Positions 17,993 through 28,198 of a stretch of 29,899 bases of DNA are shown here, piece by piece (within the stretch, counting starts at the first letter, position 1; every line of letters begins with the position of its first letter). The notes under the pieces were generated by a model. That model saw only the letters and a list, made by a program, of their open reading frames with translations, ran no database searches and was not told the DNA's origin. The DNA is from Brachionus plicatilis (Eukaryota > Rotifera > Eurotatoria > Ploima > Brachionidae). The DNA is taken from the NCBI GenBank assembly GCA_010279815.1, contig QEOQ01000544.1, forward strand, positions 327,806-357,704, given 5' to 3'. The position numbers were made by a program, and so were the translations under genes.

Positions 17993-19807
17993 ATGGATGA
18001 AATAGCAAAGGACGAACGATTCAAGCATATAATAAAAGACAGCCGTTTTCGGATAATGCCGAAAAATGAGCGAAAATTCAAGCTTGATCAAAGATTCAAA
18101 AACATGTTTGAGGACAAAAAGTTCAAGCTTAAATACACCGTTGATAAACGCGGTCGTCCTATTAATTTGAGCACAGACGATAACTTGAAGAAATTCTATC
18201 AACTGTCTTCCGACAGCGAGGACCAAGAGGATGAAGACAAAAAAGAGGCAGACACAACAGCGGATAAAAAAGAGTCTGATGTCCAAAGTGAATCGGAATC
18301 AGCAAGCGAATCAGAAAGTGAATCAGAATCAGAAAGTGCAGAATCTTCTGAAAGTGAACAAGAAGCTGAGCCAATACCTTGGAACGAATTAGATGCTGAC
18401 ACAAAGCGAGGAGATGATGTCACAAGACGCTTAGCGTTGTGCAACATGGACTGGGACCGAATCAAATCTATCGATCTTTTTGTATTGCTGAATTCTTTTA
18501 AGCCAGCACAGGGTGTTATAAAGTCGGTAAAAATTTATCTATCACAGTATGGTAAAGAAAGAATGGAATATGAAAAAATGCATGGCCCCGAAGAGCTGAC
18601 CATGAATGATACTCAACAAGAGGAACAAGTAGAGGAATCTGACTCGGACACAAATGATGATGAAGATGAGGGACGAAAATTTGACCGAAGAAAGCTTCGA
18701 ATTTACCAGTTCAATCGCCTTAGATATTTTTATGCTGTGGTTGAGTGTGACTTGGCCGAAACAGCAGACAAAATCTACACAGAATGTGATGGGCTAGAGT
18801 ATGAATCAAGCTCTACCAGACTGGATCTCCGATTTATTCCGGATGATACCGAATTTGATGAAACTGATTTGAAGGACTCATGCTGTGATGCCCCGGATCC
18901 AATCACTTACAAACCAAACTTGTTCGTAACTACCGCGCTGAATCAAACAAAGGTTGAATGCACATGGGATGAGACCCCCAAAGACAGACTGGCCATTACC
19001 ATGAGAAATTATACCGAAGAGGACTTGAAAAATTCTGATTTCAGACACATTCTGGCCACTAGTTCTGAAGAAGAAAGCGAGACTGAAGGCAATCAAAAGG
19101 AGGAAGTGAAAAAAGAGGAAAAAACTGATGCCAATTTGGAGGAAAAAGACGAAGAAGAAGAACGGATCCGCAAGTATAGGCAATTGTTGTTAGGAGCTGA
19201 TAATAAATCCAAAAAAAACCGAGACTGTAACTTGGAATTCTCGTGGGATGGTGGCATTGAAGAAGATGGATACGGTGAGTTGTTTGCGGACAAAAAATCA
19301 AATAAGAAAAATAGAAAATTTGATAAGAAAAATAAAAGTGAGTTGACTGAAGAAGAAAAAAAAGAGCAAGCCAGATTAAGCTTGCTTACTATGGACAATG
19401 AAGACCACAAGTCGCATTTTAATTTAGACGATTTGTTATTAGATAAAAAACAAAAAAAAAACAAAAAAAAATTGAAATGCGATGATGAAGAGAAAAAAGA
19501 GGACAATTTTGAGGTGAATCTTAAAGATCCTCGTTTCGAGGCTATTTTTACTGATCACAGATTCAATATTGATCCGTCTGATCAACTGTTCAAAAAGACC
19601 AAAGCTATGGAAAATATTTTGAATGAAAAAGTTAAACGAATTAAAGAGGGACAATTAGCCGAGGACAGAGATGAAGATGATCAGGTGGATAAAAATGAGT
19701 CAAACGGTGTATCGCTGTTGGTCAAATCAATTAAAAGCAAAACTGAAAGCTTAAAAAGAAAAAAAGATCATTCAAAATTTAATAAGAATAAAAAATTTAA
19801 TAATTAA
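17993..19807 (+). CDS. ESF1: ESF1 nucleolar pre-rRNA processing protein
   Basis: ESF1 is a nucleolar component of the small-subunit processome needed for early cleavages leading to 18S rRNA. The single-exon frame of 604 aa is shorter than the human protein (851) mainly through a shorter acidic linker. The N terminus carries the family pattern DERFKHIIKDSRF...KLDQRFKNMF...KLKYTVDKRGRP (residues 7-56). A Ser/Glu low-complexity tract lies at about 73-125. TRRLALCNMDWDRIKSIDLF starts the RRM-like domain (about 145-300, with QFNRLRYFYAVVECD and RLDLRFIPDD). Lys/Glu-rich stretches follow. The NUC153 motif is near 505-535 (LKDPRFEAIFTDHRFNIDPSD), and the C-terminal SLLVKSIKSKTESLK is conserved. TTTTAG abuts the ATG. 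No internal intron is needed. Confidence 0.96.
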   Translation: MDEIAKDERFKHIIKDSRFRIMPKNERKFKLDQRFKNMFEDKKFKLKYTVDKRGRPINLSTDDNLKKFYQLSSDSEDQEDEDKKEADTTADKKESDVQSESESASESESESESESAESSESEQEAEPIPWNELDADTKRGDDVTRRLALCNMDWDRIKSIDLFVLLNSFKPAQGVIKSVKIYLSQYGKERMEYEKMHGPEELTMNDTQQEEQVEESDSDTNDDEDEGRKFDRRKLRIYQFNRLRYFYAVVECDLAETADKIYTECDGLEYESSSTRLDLRFIPDDTEFDETDLKDSCCDAPDPITYKPNLFVTTALNQTKVECTWDETPKDRLAITMRNYTEEDLKNSDFRHILATSSEEESETEGNQKEEVKKEEKTDANLEEKDEEEERIRKYRQLLLGADNKSKKNRDCNLEFSWDGGIEEDGYGELFADKKSNKKNRKFDKKNKSELTEEEKKEQARLSLLTMDNEDHKSHFNLDDLLLDKKQKKNKKKLKCDDEEKKEDNFEVNLKDPRFEAIFTDHRFNIDPSDQLFKKTKAMENILNEKVKRIKEGQLAEDRDEDDQVDKNESNGVSLLVKSIKSKTESLKRKKDHSKFNKNKKFNN

Positions 19808-21226
19808 AAAAATTCCCTCTTATATTCATGAAAAAAGAAAAATATGAGCCCATAGATTTTTTAATTAATTTTTAGTCTTTTGGAAAACTAAATAATCCGT
19901 TTTACTTGTTTTAAGAAAAAGAATGACTTCAAAAATTTCAGAATTGTTTTTACCTTTCAAATAATGTAATTTAATAGAACATGATTAGCTGTTTATCTAA
20001 AAATTTATAAATTTAAAAATAAAGAAGAATTTGTAATTCGATTTGGGTTTTATTAAAGAAAATTTAAAATTAAATATTTGAAATAAAAAGGCAACTAGTC
20101 GAACTTATAATGTAGTATATCAGCTATATTAAGAAAAAAATTAGTAAATGATTTAAAATTTTTTTAAATTCATTACAAAAGAAAAGAACAATAAAATTAA
20201 AATCTTAAAAATTTTTTCTCCAGGTTAAAATTAGTTTTTTAAGTATTTTTATCTTATATTTTTTCGAATGTTTTGATTTAATCAACAAGATCAAGAACTT
20301 GCAAATTTCATCATCTGTAAGTGACAAATTTTACTGATAAAATTAATTTTTTTTAATTCTATGCCCTTCGATCACGCTTTAAAACGCGATCAGTTTTTAT
20401 TTTTACTAATGTTATCTAACTTTGCATGCTATTTTCCGTAAAGACAGAATTTTCAAAAATATGAAGCTTGCTTGTCTAATATAAAAGTTGAGTCATTTTT
20501 AATTCTATTAAGTCATTTTATAAAAAAAATTTCATTTTAAATATTTGAATTTTGCGTATTTAAGTTTTTAACAAACTTTTTTAGAATAAAGACTTGCTAA
20601 ATAAAGCCTTTAAAATATTTGTTCTATAACTTTAGGGTTTTTTCAAAATAAGGAAACATGTTCCATAGACTAAAAACAGAAGATTTTTTTAATCCGAAAT
20701 GAAAGGAAATTTTTTTGTTTTTCTTTATTATTTTTAAAAACTGATAAAAATTTTGTCGAAGTTAACATTTTCTAATTCATTTTTCTTGTACTTTTCAAAT
20801 TGTTAAGACTTAAACCCAAAGCAAAAATAAAAAATCGTGAATAAAAAGAATTAAATTGATGACATCAATAGAAGAGTTTAATGGTCATTTCATTTTTAAA
20901 AAAAAATTTTCTTAGTCAAAGATCACCCAATTTTTTTTCTTCAACTGATTTTTAATAAGACAAAAAAACAAAACATTATTGTTGGCTTCAATGAAGTTTA
21001 TTGTTGATTTCAATTCCTAAATAAAGATTATAGTCAATAAACTCGAATTTCAAGAAATTTTTTTTTACACGCTGAAAGTTTATAAAATGATATCACTAAT
21101 AAAATGTTTAGGCATACAATTTTGGAATTCGATGCATAAACAATTGTTAGATATTTTTAGAGGTAAATTAATCGGTTCATTTTATATATTTTTTATTTGA
21201 AAAAAAATAATTACAATAAAAATAAT
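19808..21226. other. AT-rich intergenic sequence
   Basis: 3' flank of ESF1 and then sequence without supported genes, RNA or repeats on either strand. Confidence 0.5.
20018..20023 (+). terminator. Candidate polyadenylation signal of ESF1
   Basis: AATAAA about 210 nt after the ESF1 stop. Weak evidence in this composition. Confidence 0.3.
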
Positions 21227-21234
21227 AAATTAGC

Positions 21235-21611
21235 GGCAATTTGAAGTTTATGATCAATTTTAGATGCTCAAAATGATCAAATCAAACTAAAACTATTAAA
21301 TAAATTGTTATTTCTTAATAGAAATAATGCAGAGATACATTTTTGGATTTAACATACAATGTTAAATAAAAAAATTAACTCTGCATTATCAAAATGCACA
21401 ATGCTGAGTGCACACCATCAAAATGATGCTATTTTAAGTGGATAATTTTTTGCAGACTTTTGCAGATTTTATCTTTAGATTTAACAAAGTATGTTAAAAC
21501 CAAAAATTTACCTCTGCACTAATTGTATTAAAAATTAAAAATTTATTTTATAGTTTTAGTTTGATTTGATAATTTTGAGCATCGAAAATTGATCATAAAC
21601 TTCAACTTGCC
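21235..21611. mobile_element. Foldback MITE with exact 8-bp TSD
   Basis: 377-bp element starting GGCAATTTGAAG and ending as its near complement, with inverted arms of roughly 130 bp. The AAATTAGC octamer is duplicated exactly at 21227-21234 and 21612-21619. It has no coding capacity. The GGCA terminus and 8-bp duplication are shared with the 7022 and 9689 elements, but the internal sequence differs. This suggests a different family of the same superfamily. Confidence 0.85.
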
Positions 21612-21619
21612 AAATTAGC

Positions 21620-22200
21620 TATGTATGACTAGTTTTGTTTAATTAGTGAACTTTGATTGTGACTAGACTGGTTAAAGCTGGCTATTGACCATATGCTGAA
21701 TATCTAAAAGAACAAAATGTTTAAAATATAAATTAACTAAAAATTTTAACATCTACACATAAATAAACATTTAAAACACTTATTAATTCTAATAACATTT
21801 AGACATTATACACAAAGACGATAATTTACACGAAATTTTAACATTCAACATTGATTTGTAAGTACCATTAAAATCATGGTCGTAATTTAAGCTGTTTGTT
21901 TCATTTAAAACACCATTTGAGATTGAATTCGACTCTGAAAATTTGTCCTTCAAAAAAATTGAGAAATTAAATTTAATTATAAAATATTTTTAAAAGATAA
22001 AATTATTCAAAAATTTATAAGTTTTTTGAAATCAAGTTCAAAAGAACAGTAAAAAGAGCACTTAACCAATTGCAGCTTATTATTTTGATCTTTTGATTTT
22101 TTTATCCTTTAGTTCTGCTTTTTTATACTGATTTTTACAAAACCAATTTAGATTCGTTTTTCTTTAGATAAGCCTTTCTTTTATTTACTTAGACATTAGA
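21620..22200. other. AT-rich intergenic sequence
   Basis: Nothing recognised between the MITE and the GC-richer island. Confidence 0.5.
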
Positions 22201-22384
22201 ACAGCGATTATCTTCCCATGGGAACGTGTCAGGACTCGCGAGTCAAGGGGACTATAAATAATGACGTCGAAAGACGTAAGTAGCGAGTATAAAAAAACTC
22301 TGTTATAAGCAGCAATGCTTCCTCAAGCTAACCAAATATAACTTGGGATGTTCTACAAGAGGTTAGACTTGTCGCAGAAAAACT
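22201..22384 (+). other. GC-richer island with TATA-like boxes and hairpins, unidentified
   Basis: A sharply bounded stretch of visibly higher GC than its surroundings. It contains the palindrome GACTCGCGAGTC (22233-22244), a GAAA-capped hairpin ACGTC-GAAA-GACGT near 22264, TATA-like ACTATAAATA (22251) and GTATAAAAAAA (22288), and a longer stem built from CTAACC and GGTTAG with CAAG/CTTG at its base (about 22325-22376). A TGT begins at 22227. This could be a solo LTR, a promoter of an unseen gene or a structured RNA gene. No second copy or matching LTR end is in the window, so it stays unassigned. Confidence 0.35.
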
Positions 22385-22385
22385 A

Positions 22386-22406
22386 TACTACTACTACTAC
22401 TACTAC
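22386..22406 (+). repeat. (TAC)7 microsatellite
   Basis: Seven perfect TAC units directly after the GC-richer island. Confidence 0.95.
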
Positions 22407-22570
22407 TTAAAAGTTAACTTTTATTTAGATTTTTAATAAATAATTTACGAAAATTTCAACAAAATTTAATTTTCCCAGAGTAAATGATGGCAAAAAATCG
22501 TAAAAAAAGTTTATTGCCAAGCATGTTTTTCTTGTTAATTAATATAATGAGATTTTCATACAGTTTTAAT

Positions 22571-23339
22571 GTACCGTAATGCCTTGATCCCTAATGCATT
22601 GCACTTTAAACCAGAATTCTGGATTTTAATGCTGCATTTAACCCACTTTTTTTCCAGATACGCTGCGACTAAAAATGCTGCAGTTAATGTCAAAATTTTG
22701 GTATAAATGCCGCATTAAATATGTAAAAAATAATAAAAATATATTTTTCTATTTTTTCTAAATTTGAAACACAAAAAATGTTCTTCGGACATAATGCATG
22801 CATGTAAAGTTAAAATTTTGAGTTTTAATGCTAGTTTATTAAATTCATTTTTAACGAATTTAAGTGTCCAATTTTTTTTTTATAATTTTTATAACTATTA
22901 TCATAATTCTTACAATTATATTCATAACTGCAGCATTCAAAATAAAAAAAAAGATCATGCTAAAAATATAATTCATATAATTTTTTTTAATAACAAATAA
23001 TTTTTATACGGAAAATTTTATGCCATTTTTATATTAAAATACCGTTTTTTTTATCAATTTAAATAAAATTTCGTGACGCATTAAAACTCAAAATTTTAAC
23101 TTTACATGCATGCATTATGTCCGAAGAACATTTTTTGTGTTTCAAATTTAGAAAAAATAGAAAAATATATTTTTATTATTTTTTACATATTTAATGCGGC
23201 ATTTATACCAAAATTTTGACATTAACTGCAGCATTTTTAGTCGCAGCGTATCTGGAAAAAAAAGTGGGTTAAATGCAGCATTAAAATCCAGAATTCTGGT
23301 TTAAAGTGCAATGCATTAGGGATCAAGGCATTACGGTAC
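22571..23339. mobile_element. Long near-perfect palindromic (foldback) element
   Basis: The arms 22571-22831 and 23078-23339 are inverted copies of about 261 bp. By eye they differ only by one base in a T7/A8 homopolymer, and they flank a 246-bp AT-rich centre. Ends read GTACCGTAATGCC and its complement. TA lies at 22572-22573 and 23337-23338, compatible with but not proving a Tc1/mariner-type duplication. The first element of the window (254) also begins with GTACCG after an A. There is no coding content. Transcription through it would give a long hairpin RNA. Confidence 0.85.
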
Positions 23340-24353
23340 TTTTGAATATTTTAACATTGATTTTATATTGAATTTGACTTCCATTTTTATTTCTGAGTAC
23401 TTTCTCAAATTTTTATCTGGATCGTACTCAGAGTGGCCAAAAGTCAAAATCTAAAATCCAAAGGTTGAAAATTCAAAGTGACTATGCCTTTATGATTGGA
23501 GATTTAGGTTTCATTAAGGACAAGAATTTAGAAAAAAAAATATTAAAAAAAACGGGTAATGAACATAATTAAAATCGAAATGAATCAATTTCTTTTACAA
23601 AAAGAAAACATAAAACTAAAAAAAAAACAAGAAGAATTAAATTTTAAATAGAATTGAAGTCAAAGTCGAGACTTGACTGACTTGAAGACTTTTGACAAAC
23701 TACGCATGAATGTAAATAAGTAAAGAAACTTCAAGTCTTTCAAAATGTTTTGCTGATTCAATAAAGCTAGTTGTTAAAATTGAAAAAATTTCAGAATATT
23801 AAAGACTCACTAAAAAAATTTCCAATTTTAAAGTTCATGAAAATTATTTTAAACATTAAAATTTACAAATTAAAAATTCAACATTTTGCTTATTTAAGAT
23901 TTTTTACCATTTTTTACTCTGGTAAAATTGAATTTTACTAAAATTTACGTAAATTTTGTTTGATAAATTTTCCTTTTGAAAAACATGAAAATTATGATTA
24001 AAAATTCATGTTAAAAAAATTAAAGTTTAACAATATTTGGAAAATTTTTGTTTTTTCAACCATTTAGGTAAAATATAGTAAATTCACCAATTTACTTTAT
24101 TGCAAATTGATGTAAATTGGCCATATTTTAGGGTAAATAGTCTAAAAAACAAAAAGAAAAACATATCTGCTTATAACAGACAATGTGAAATTTTAGTACA
24201 AAAATTAAAAACGTTGATGATTTTTTTTCTTGTTGTGATAAAAATGGTTCTTCATAAAGTACAAAATTGTACTAACGAATTATAAGCTTTGCAAAAACTC
24301 TGCAATTCCATCAAAACCCATTTGAAAAAATGATAAAGTTTTTACTTTTTGGA
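23340..24353. other. AT-rich sequence downstream of the MBD gene
   Basis: No supported gene. Further 3' exons of the MBD gene could lie here on minus, but no frame is convincing. Confidence 0.4.
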
Positions 24354-24464
24354 CTAAAATTTCAAATTGCTCATTTTAACATTGGTTTTAGAATTCAAAA
24401 AAAAGATTATTTCAAAGATAACATAGATCTTGCTTAATTTTGTATTTTTTACTGTCATAATTAC

Positions 24465-25697
24465 CATGGTCAGAGAATTGAATTGGTTGTGTTCGAAGGC
24501 AAAATTCTTTTCATCAAATAACAAATCGTTTGAGCCAAAATGAATTGATTCTCTATTTGAATCTGAATTTAAGACAAAATTTGAGATTAAAATTGATTCT
24601 GGTTGTTGCTGAGGTAAATCTGCATCGTGAATGTGATTGTTTTGGCTATTTTGACTAACGAGTGCAGGATTTTCAACTTTTTGGTTGATTTTAGACTTTT
24701 TGGGGCAAGGCTTTTTGTCACTTATTGTTCGCTTAGAGTTTTGGTTCACTTCATCCAAGACTTTGACTAAATTTTTTTGTTTTTTAATACCATGGCAAAC
24801 ATGTCTGCAAGAACAAGAGTTTTTCGATGCTTTTTTGGAAGTTGCAGTTTCTACAGACGGATTGAAATTAAAAGTGTCATAAATGTTCAATGGGCATTCT
24901 AGTCCACATTTACAGGTCTGGTCACTAAGCAAATAATTTTTTATTTCCTGGTGAGATTTGAGTCGAAATCCGGTCGGACTGATGTAACTTATAGTTTTAT
25001 CAGGCTCTACTAGTCTGCTCCAGTCTTGAGGTATTTCGAGTATTTTTTTTGGCTTGGTTTTGGCATTTTTAGATTTTGACTTTTTGGGTTTAGACTGAGA
25101 TTTAGAGCCATCACTATCATAGAATTCGTTCGAATCATTAAGCTCGTTTGAAAAGCTGTCTTGGGAATAATTTTTTGAAAATTCTGAGTCATTTTGTGAC
25201 ACATTGTTTAATTTTAGGCCTGGTTTTTGCTCAGACACATTGGTGGATTTTAAATTTTGATTTAAACTTTCGAGTTCTTTGGTCTTTTCCTTGATGTTGC
25301 GAAGTATTTCGGACACTAATTGGGACGTTCTTTCCTCGTCGATCTCAGAAGTGGCCTGAGTTGACTTTTTCTTTTGGGATTTTTTATGAGATTTATTACC
25401 AATTTCGTGTGGATCAAGCGAGTGTTTTAAGGCAGGATTGGATGATGCAGGCGCTGGTGATGAAGAAGAATTGGACGAAGGAGAGAAAATTTCTTGATTT
25501 GGCAAAGACTTGCTCACATTTTGGTTGATTACATGAACTTGCTGTTGAGGCTCTGATTTGGAATAATTGTAGTACAAAATATCCTTTATCATTACCGGAT
25601 TTTGTTGATGCATATTTAGGTTTTGACTCAGCTGAAAGTTAAGGGTGTTATGGGATAAATCGGTCAGAGTCAGGTCTTGGTCCTGGTTTTCCAACAT
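24465..25697 (-). CDS. MBD5/MBD6-like methyl-CpG-binding-domain protein
   Basis: MBD5 and MBD6 are chromatin proteins that associate with the PR-DUB (BAP1-ASXL) H2A deubiquitinase and do not need methylated DNA. The first 218 residues are disordered, rich in S, N, Q and K, with a short coiled coil near 122-150. The MBD spans about 219-280. IPQDWSRLVEP...ISYISPTGFRLKS..EIKNYLL is followed by TCKCGLECPL and FNFNP, the signature that marks the MBD5/6 branch. A second Cys cluster, CSCRHVC (295-301), follows. The frame stays open to 24354, but a good donor (ATG-GTAATTATG) at 24464 after codon 411 and the hydrophobic, non-conserved tail beyond it suggest that the exon ends at 24465. Later exons were not found. 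Vertebrate homologues are far longer. Confidence 0.85.
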
Positions 25698-26758
25698 TTT
25701 AAAAATGAAGCAAACAAAATTTCACAAGGAATAATTTTTGAAAACCGACATTTTGAAATTCATGTCGCATAATTGTCGTATGCCTCCGGAGGAATAGTGT
25801 CATAAACGGAAATAATTTTTCATTGTTCAAAATTTTCTTAACATTTGTTTGTAAATTTTAACTAGTTTCCATGATCTGGGACTTTTCAAGTAAAAGATGA
25901 AAATATAAGTTCAAAAGTATTTTATGGTCTTTTCTACATGGATAGACAATGAGATTTAAGTATTAAAAAATATTTTCCTTTAAGTACTCAATAAGAATTT
26001 TAATTATTTGACGCTGTTCCTTATTTGTACTTTTTGGTTATTTTAATCATTATATTTAATATTAAACGGTACAAAGCCCTGGTTTAGGGATACGGGTCTA
26101 TTGTAGACAATAGAACTATTAGTTAAAATTTAAATCAATAATTAAACTATTAATTAATTTAAATCTTTATTTTAATTATCAAAAAATACAGAAAGTACAA
26201 AAAGGAACAGCGTCAAATAATTAAAATTCTTTTTAAATACAAAAAGTACAGATAGGATTTTACTTTTTAATATTTTAATTGTCTATACTTTCTTCTCTAG
26301 GTATGTCAAAATTAATTTATATCAAAGAAAGTAAAGAAGTAAAGTAATAAAACAGATTCTTTTGATACTTTATTTTAAATTTATTAAAATTATAGACAAG
26401 ATAATTAAATTATCTGAAATTTATAAAACCATTGATATTCTGAACTAGAGTCGAAGTATTGATTCCAATACTTTCGATACTTTATAAAAAGAGATTGACT
26501 TAAATCATATTTAGAAAAATTATTTGTGTATCTTATTTAGTAAAAAAATAAGAATTGAAAATTTAGCTTTTCTCTTTTTAATATTTTTAGTAATAATTTT
26601 ATTTTAAATAGTTTCATATTTTTTTCAAAAGTTTTTTAATTTTAAGTATTTCAATACCTGATACTGTCAAGTAAAGCAATTGTGATATTCCAAATCTTTT
26701 CTATATATGAAAAGCAAAATACTGATTTTATGCTAAAAATTAATGGAATAAAATTTAG
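25698..26758. other. Region between MBD gene and orphan exon
   Basis: 5' flank of the MBD gene, then an inverted-repeat element at 25993-26231, then AT-rich DNA. An upstream exon for the plus-strand frame at 26759 may lie here but was not recognised. Confidence 0.4.
25993..26231. repeat. Inverted repeat, probable MITE
   Basis: 28 bp at 25993-26020 are the perfect complement of 26204-26231 (core GACGCTGTTCC). With small indels the arms extend to about 43 bp. The 239-bp unit is non-coding. I could not define a convincing target duplication, so element status is likely but unproven. Confidence 0.6.
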
Positions 26759-27132
26759 AGACAGAAGAGGCAGAAAAAATCCAGTTTCTTGGCACTAAAT
26801 TTAACAGTTTTATTTCTAATCCGTCCAACCATTTTATTCCGCAATATTACTCAAAAATAGATAAAGATCCAAAAACATATGTTTCACCATTGTCAACTCA
26901 AACCGTAAATACAAATAGACAAAAGCCAACTAATCGAAACCCTCTTAGGGAATTGAACCTTCAGACCAACCAAACCAAATCCCAAATTTCAATAGCTTCC
27001 AATATCGAAACTTGTTCAAATCAGTTATCACCAAAGAAACTTGGTAGAAAAAGGCTACGTGTGACGAAAATGGTTAAATTATTAGGCAAAATAAAAAATA
27101 AATGTTTCTATACAGTTTCTTTTGGCTATTAA
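26759..27132 (+). CDS. Exon-like open frame of unknown gene (partial)
   Basis: After an acceptor-like AAATTTAG the plus strand stays open for about 124 codons. It starts TEEAEKIQFLGTKFNSF and continues through NRNPLRELNLQTNQ and CSNQLSPKKLGRKRLRV to a stop at 27132. Composition (S, N, P, Q, T, polar) is unlike the K/I/F/L-rich chance frames around it, and no start codon of the usual context precedes it. It may be an internal or last exon of a gene whose other exons were not found, or an old gene fragment. A donor near 27044 (CTTG-GTAGAA) would shorten it. No family is recognised. Confidence 0.4.
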
Positions 27133-28198
27133 ATCGAATTTTTTAATTTTAATTTTAATTTTAATTTTTAATTTCTAATCGAATTTAATTTTTACTCTTA
27201 GAATAAATACAAAAATTAGAATAAAGTTTAATTTTTAATTTTTTTTAATTTTGAATTTAACTCTACAATTTTTTAAGTTTATTGCAAAATAAATTCGAAA
27301 TTATTCTGAGAATAAAAGTTATCATTTAAGTAACATTTAGTTTCTGCTTTTTAACTTTATTAAAAAACTCTCGAAATTTTATGGTTTTTTAAATTCAGTT
27401 TTAAAATCGATTAAATTGAGAGTTTCAAACCTTTGTGTGTTTTAGGCTCAATAACAATAGTTTACTAATTTATTTTATTTATTTCAATGAACGCCTTGAA
27501 GGTGATGTAAAGTTATAAGATTACAGAAAATAAAATAAGACAAAAAATTTGATAGTTTCTAAATGAATATATAACTGAAATGTTTTTTTTTTAATTCAAC
27601 AAAATTATTATTAATTTTTTCATTTTTCAATTGAAATAAAAATTAAAGTAAAGCTTTAAAAAAATAAAAGTATTAGAGTCTTTTAAAAATAAAACGCTTA
27701 AAGGGCTGATCAACTTAAAAATGAAAAAAATGACTGATTCACGCTTCTTAGAAAAACTAATAAAAGTATAATTTGATTGAAAAATTTCTATCAGTTATTT
27801 TGAAAATTTTCTGTTCTACAAAAACGTGTATTATAAAGGAATCAGATTAAATTTAATTAAACAATAAAAAAATTTCAATTAAATTTAATTAATTTGAATA
27901 TTTACGAAAATTCAAATGTTTTGTCAAATTCCCTAAAATATTTTATTGAGTAAGAATTTAGACTTTATTGGTATATATTAATTTTATTAAATGATGAATT
28001 TTCAGAAAAGTTTTTATTCAGATTTAATTAAAGAATAAAATTTATTAAGATATATTTTTAAGCTTTTACTTTGGATTGAACGCTTGATTGTATTTTTTTT
28101 GCCACTTTTTTATTTTTTAAAAAAAAATTATAATTACTTTTTAAAAATACAACAAATGGATAAATAAATGTTTGTTACATCAGAAAAAAATAGAAATA
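27133..28198. other. AT-rich sequence without recognised gene
   Basis: Begins with a short TTTTAA-type simple repeat, then no supported feature up to the Ig receptor stop codon. Confidence 0.5.
27139..27174 (+). repeat. (TTTTAA)n simple repeat
   Basis: About six tandem TTTTAA units with small length variation. Confidence 0.8.

Noticed and set aside
18162..18465. Serine- and leucine-rich antisense frames within ESF1
   Set aside because: Mirror of the Ser/Glu coding repeat and acidic regions of ESF1; no independent evidence.
20362..20392. Imperfect hairpin GATCACG...CGCGATC as terminator or small RNA
   Set aside because: Short, mismatched stem without promoter or context.
22227..22300. Spliced-leader RNA gene in the GC-richer island (donor-like GTAAGT near 22276)
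   Set aside because: No Sm-binding site is seen after the donor, and the TATA-like box is too close to it, so there is no basis to call an SL RNA.
22227..22360. Complete solo LTR from TGT at 22227 to an ACA near 22357
   Set aside because: No flanking 4-6 bp duplication matches and no second copy is present, so boundaries cannot be supported.
22764..23000. 78-codon plus frame
   Set aside because: It lies across the arm and centre of the long palindrome and starts at a non-ATG codon, so it is a chance frame in an element.
24100..24285. 61-codon plus frame
   Set aside because: Chance frame in AT-rich DNA with no family features and a non-ATG start.
24354..24464. C-terminal 36-residue extension of the MBD frame
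   Set aside because: It follows a good splice donor and encodes hydrophobic, biased sequence, so it is more likely intron read-through than protein.
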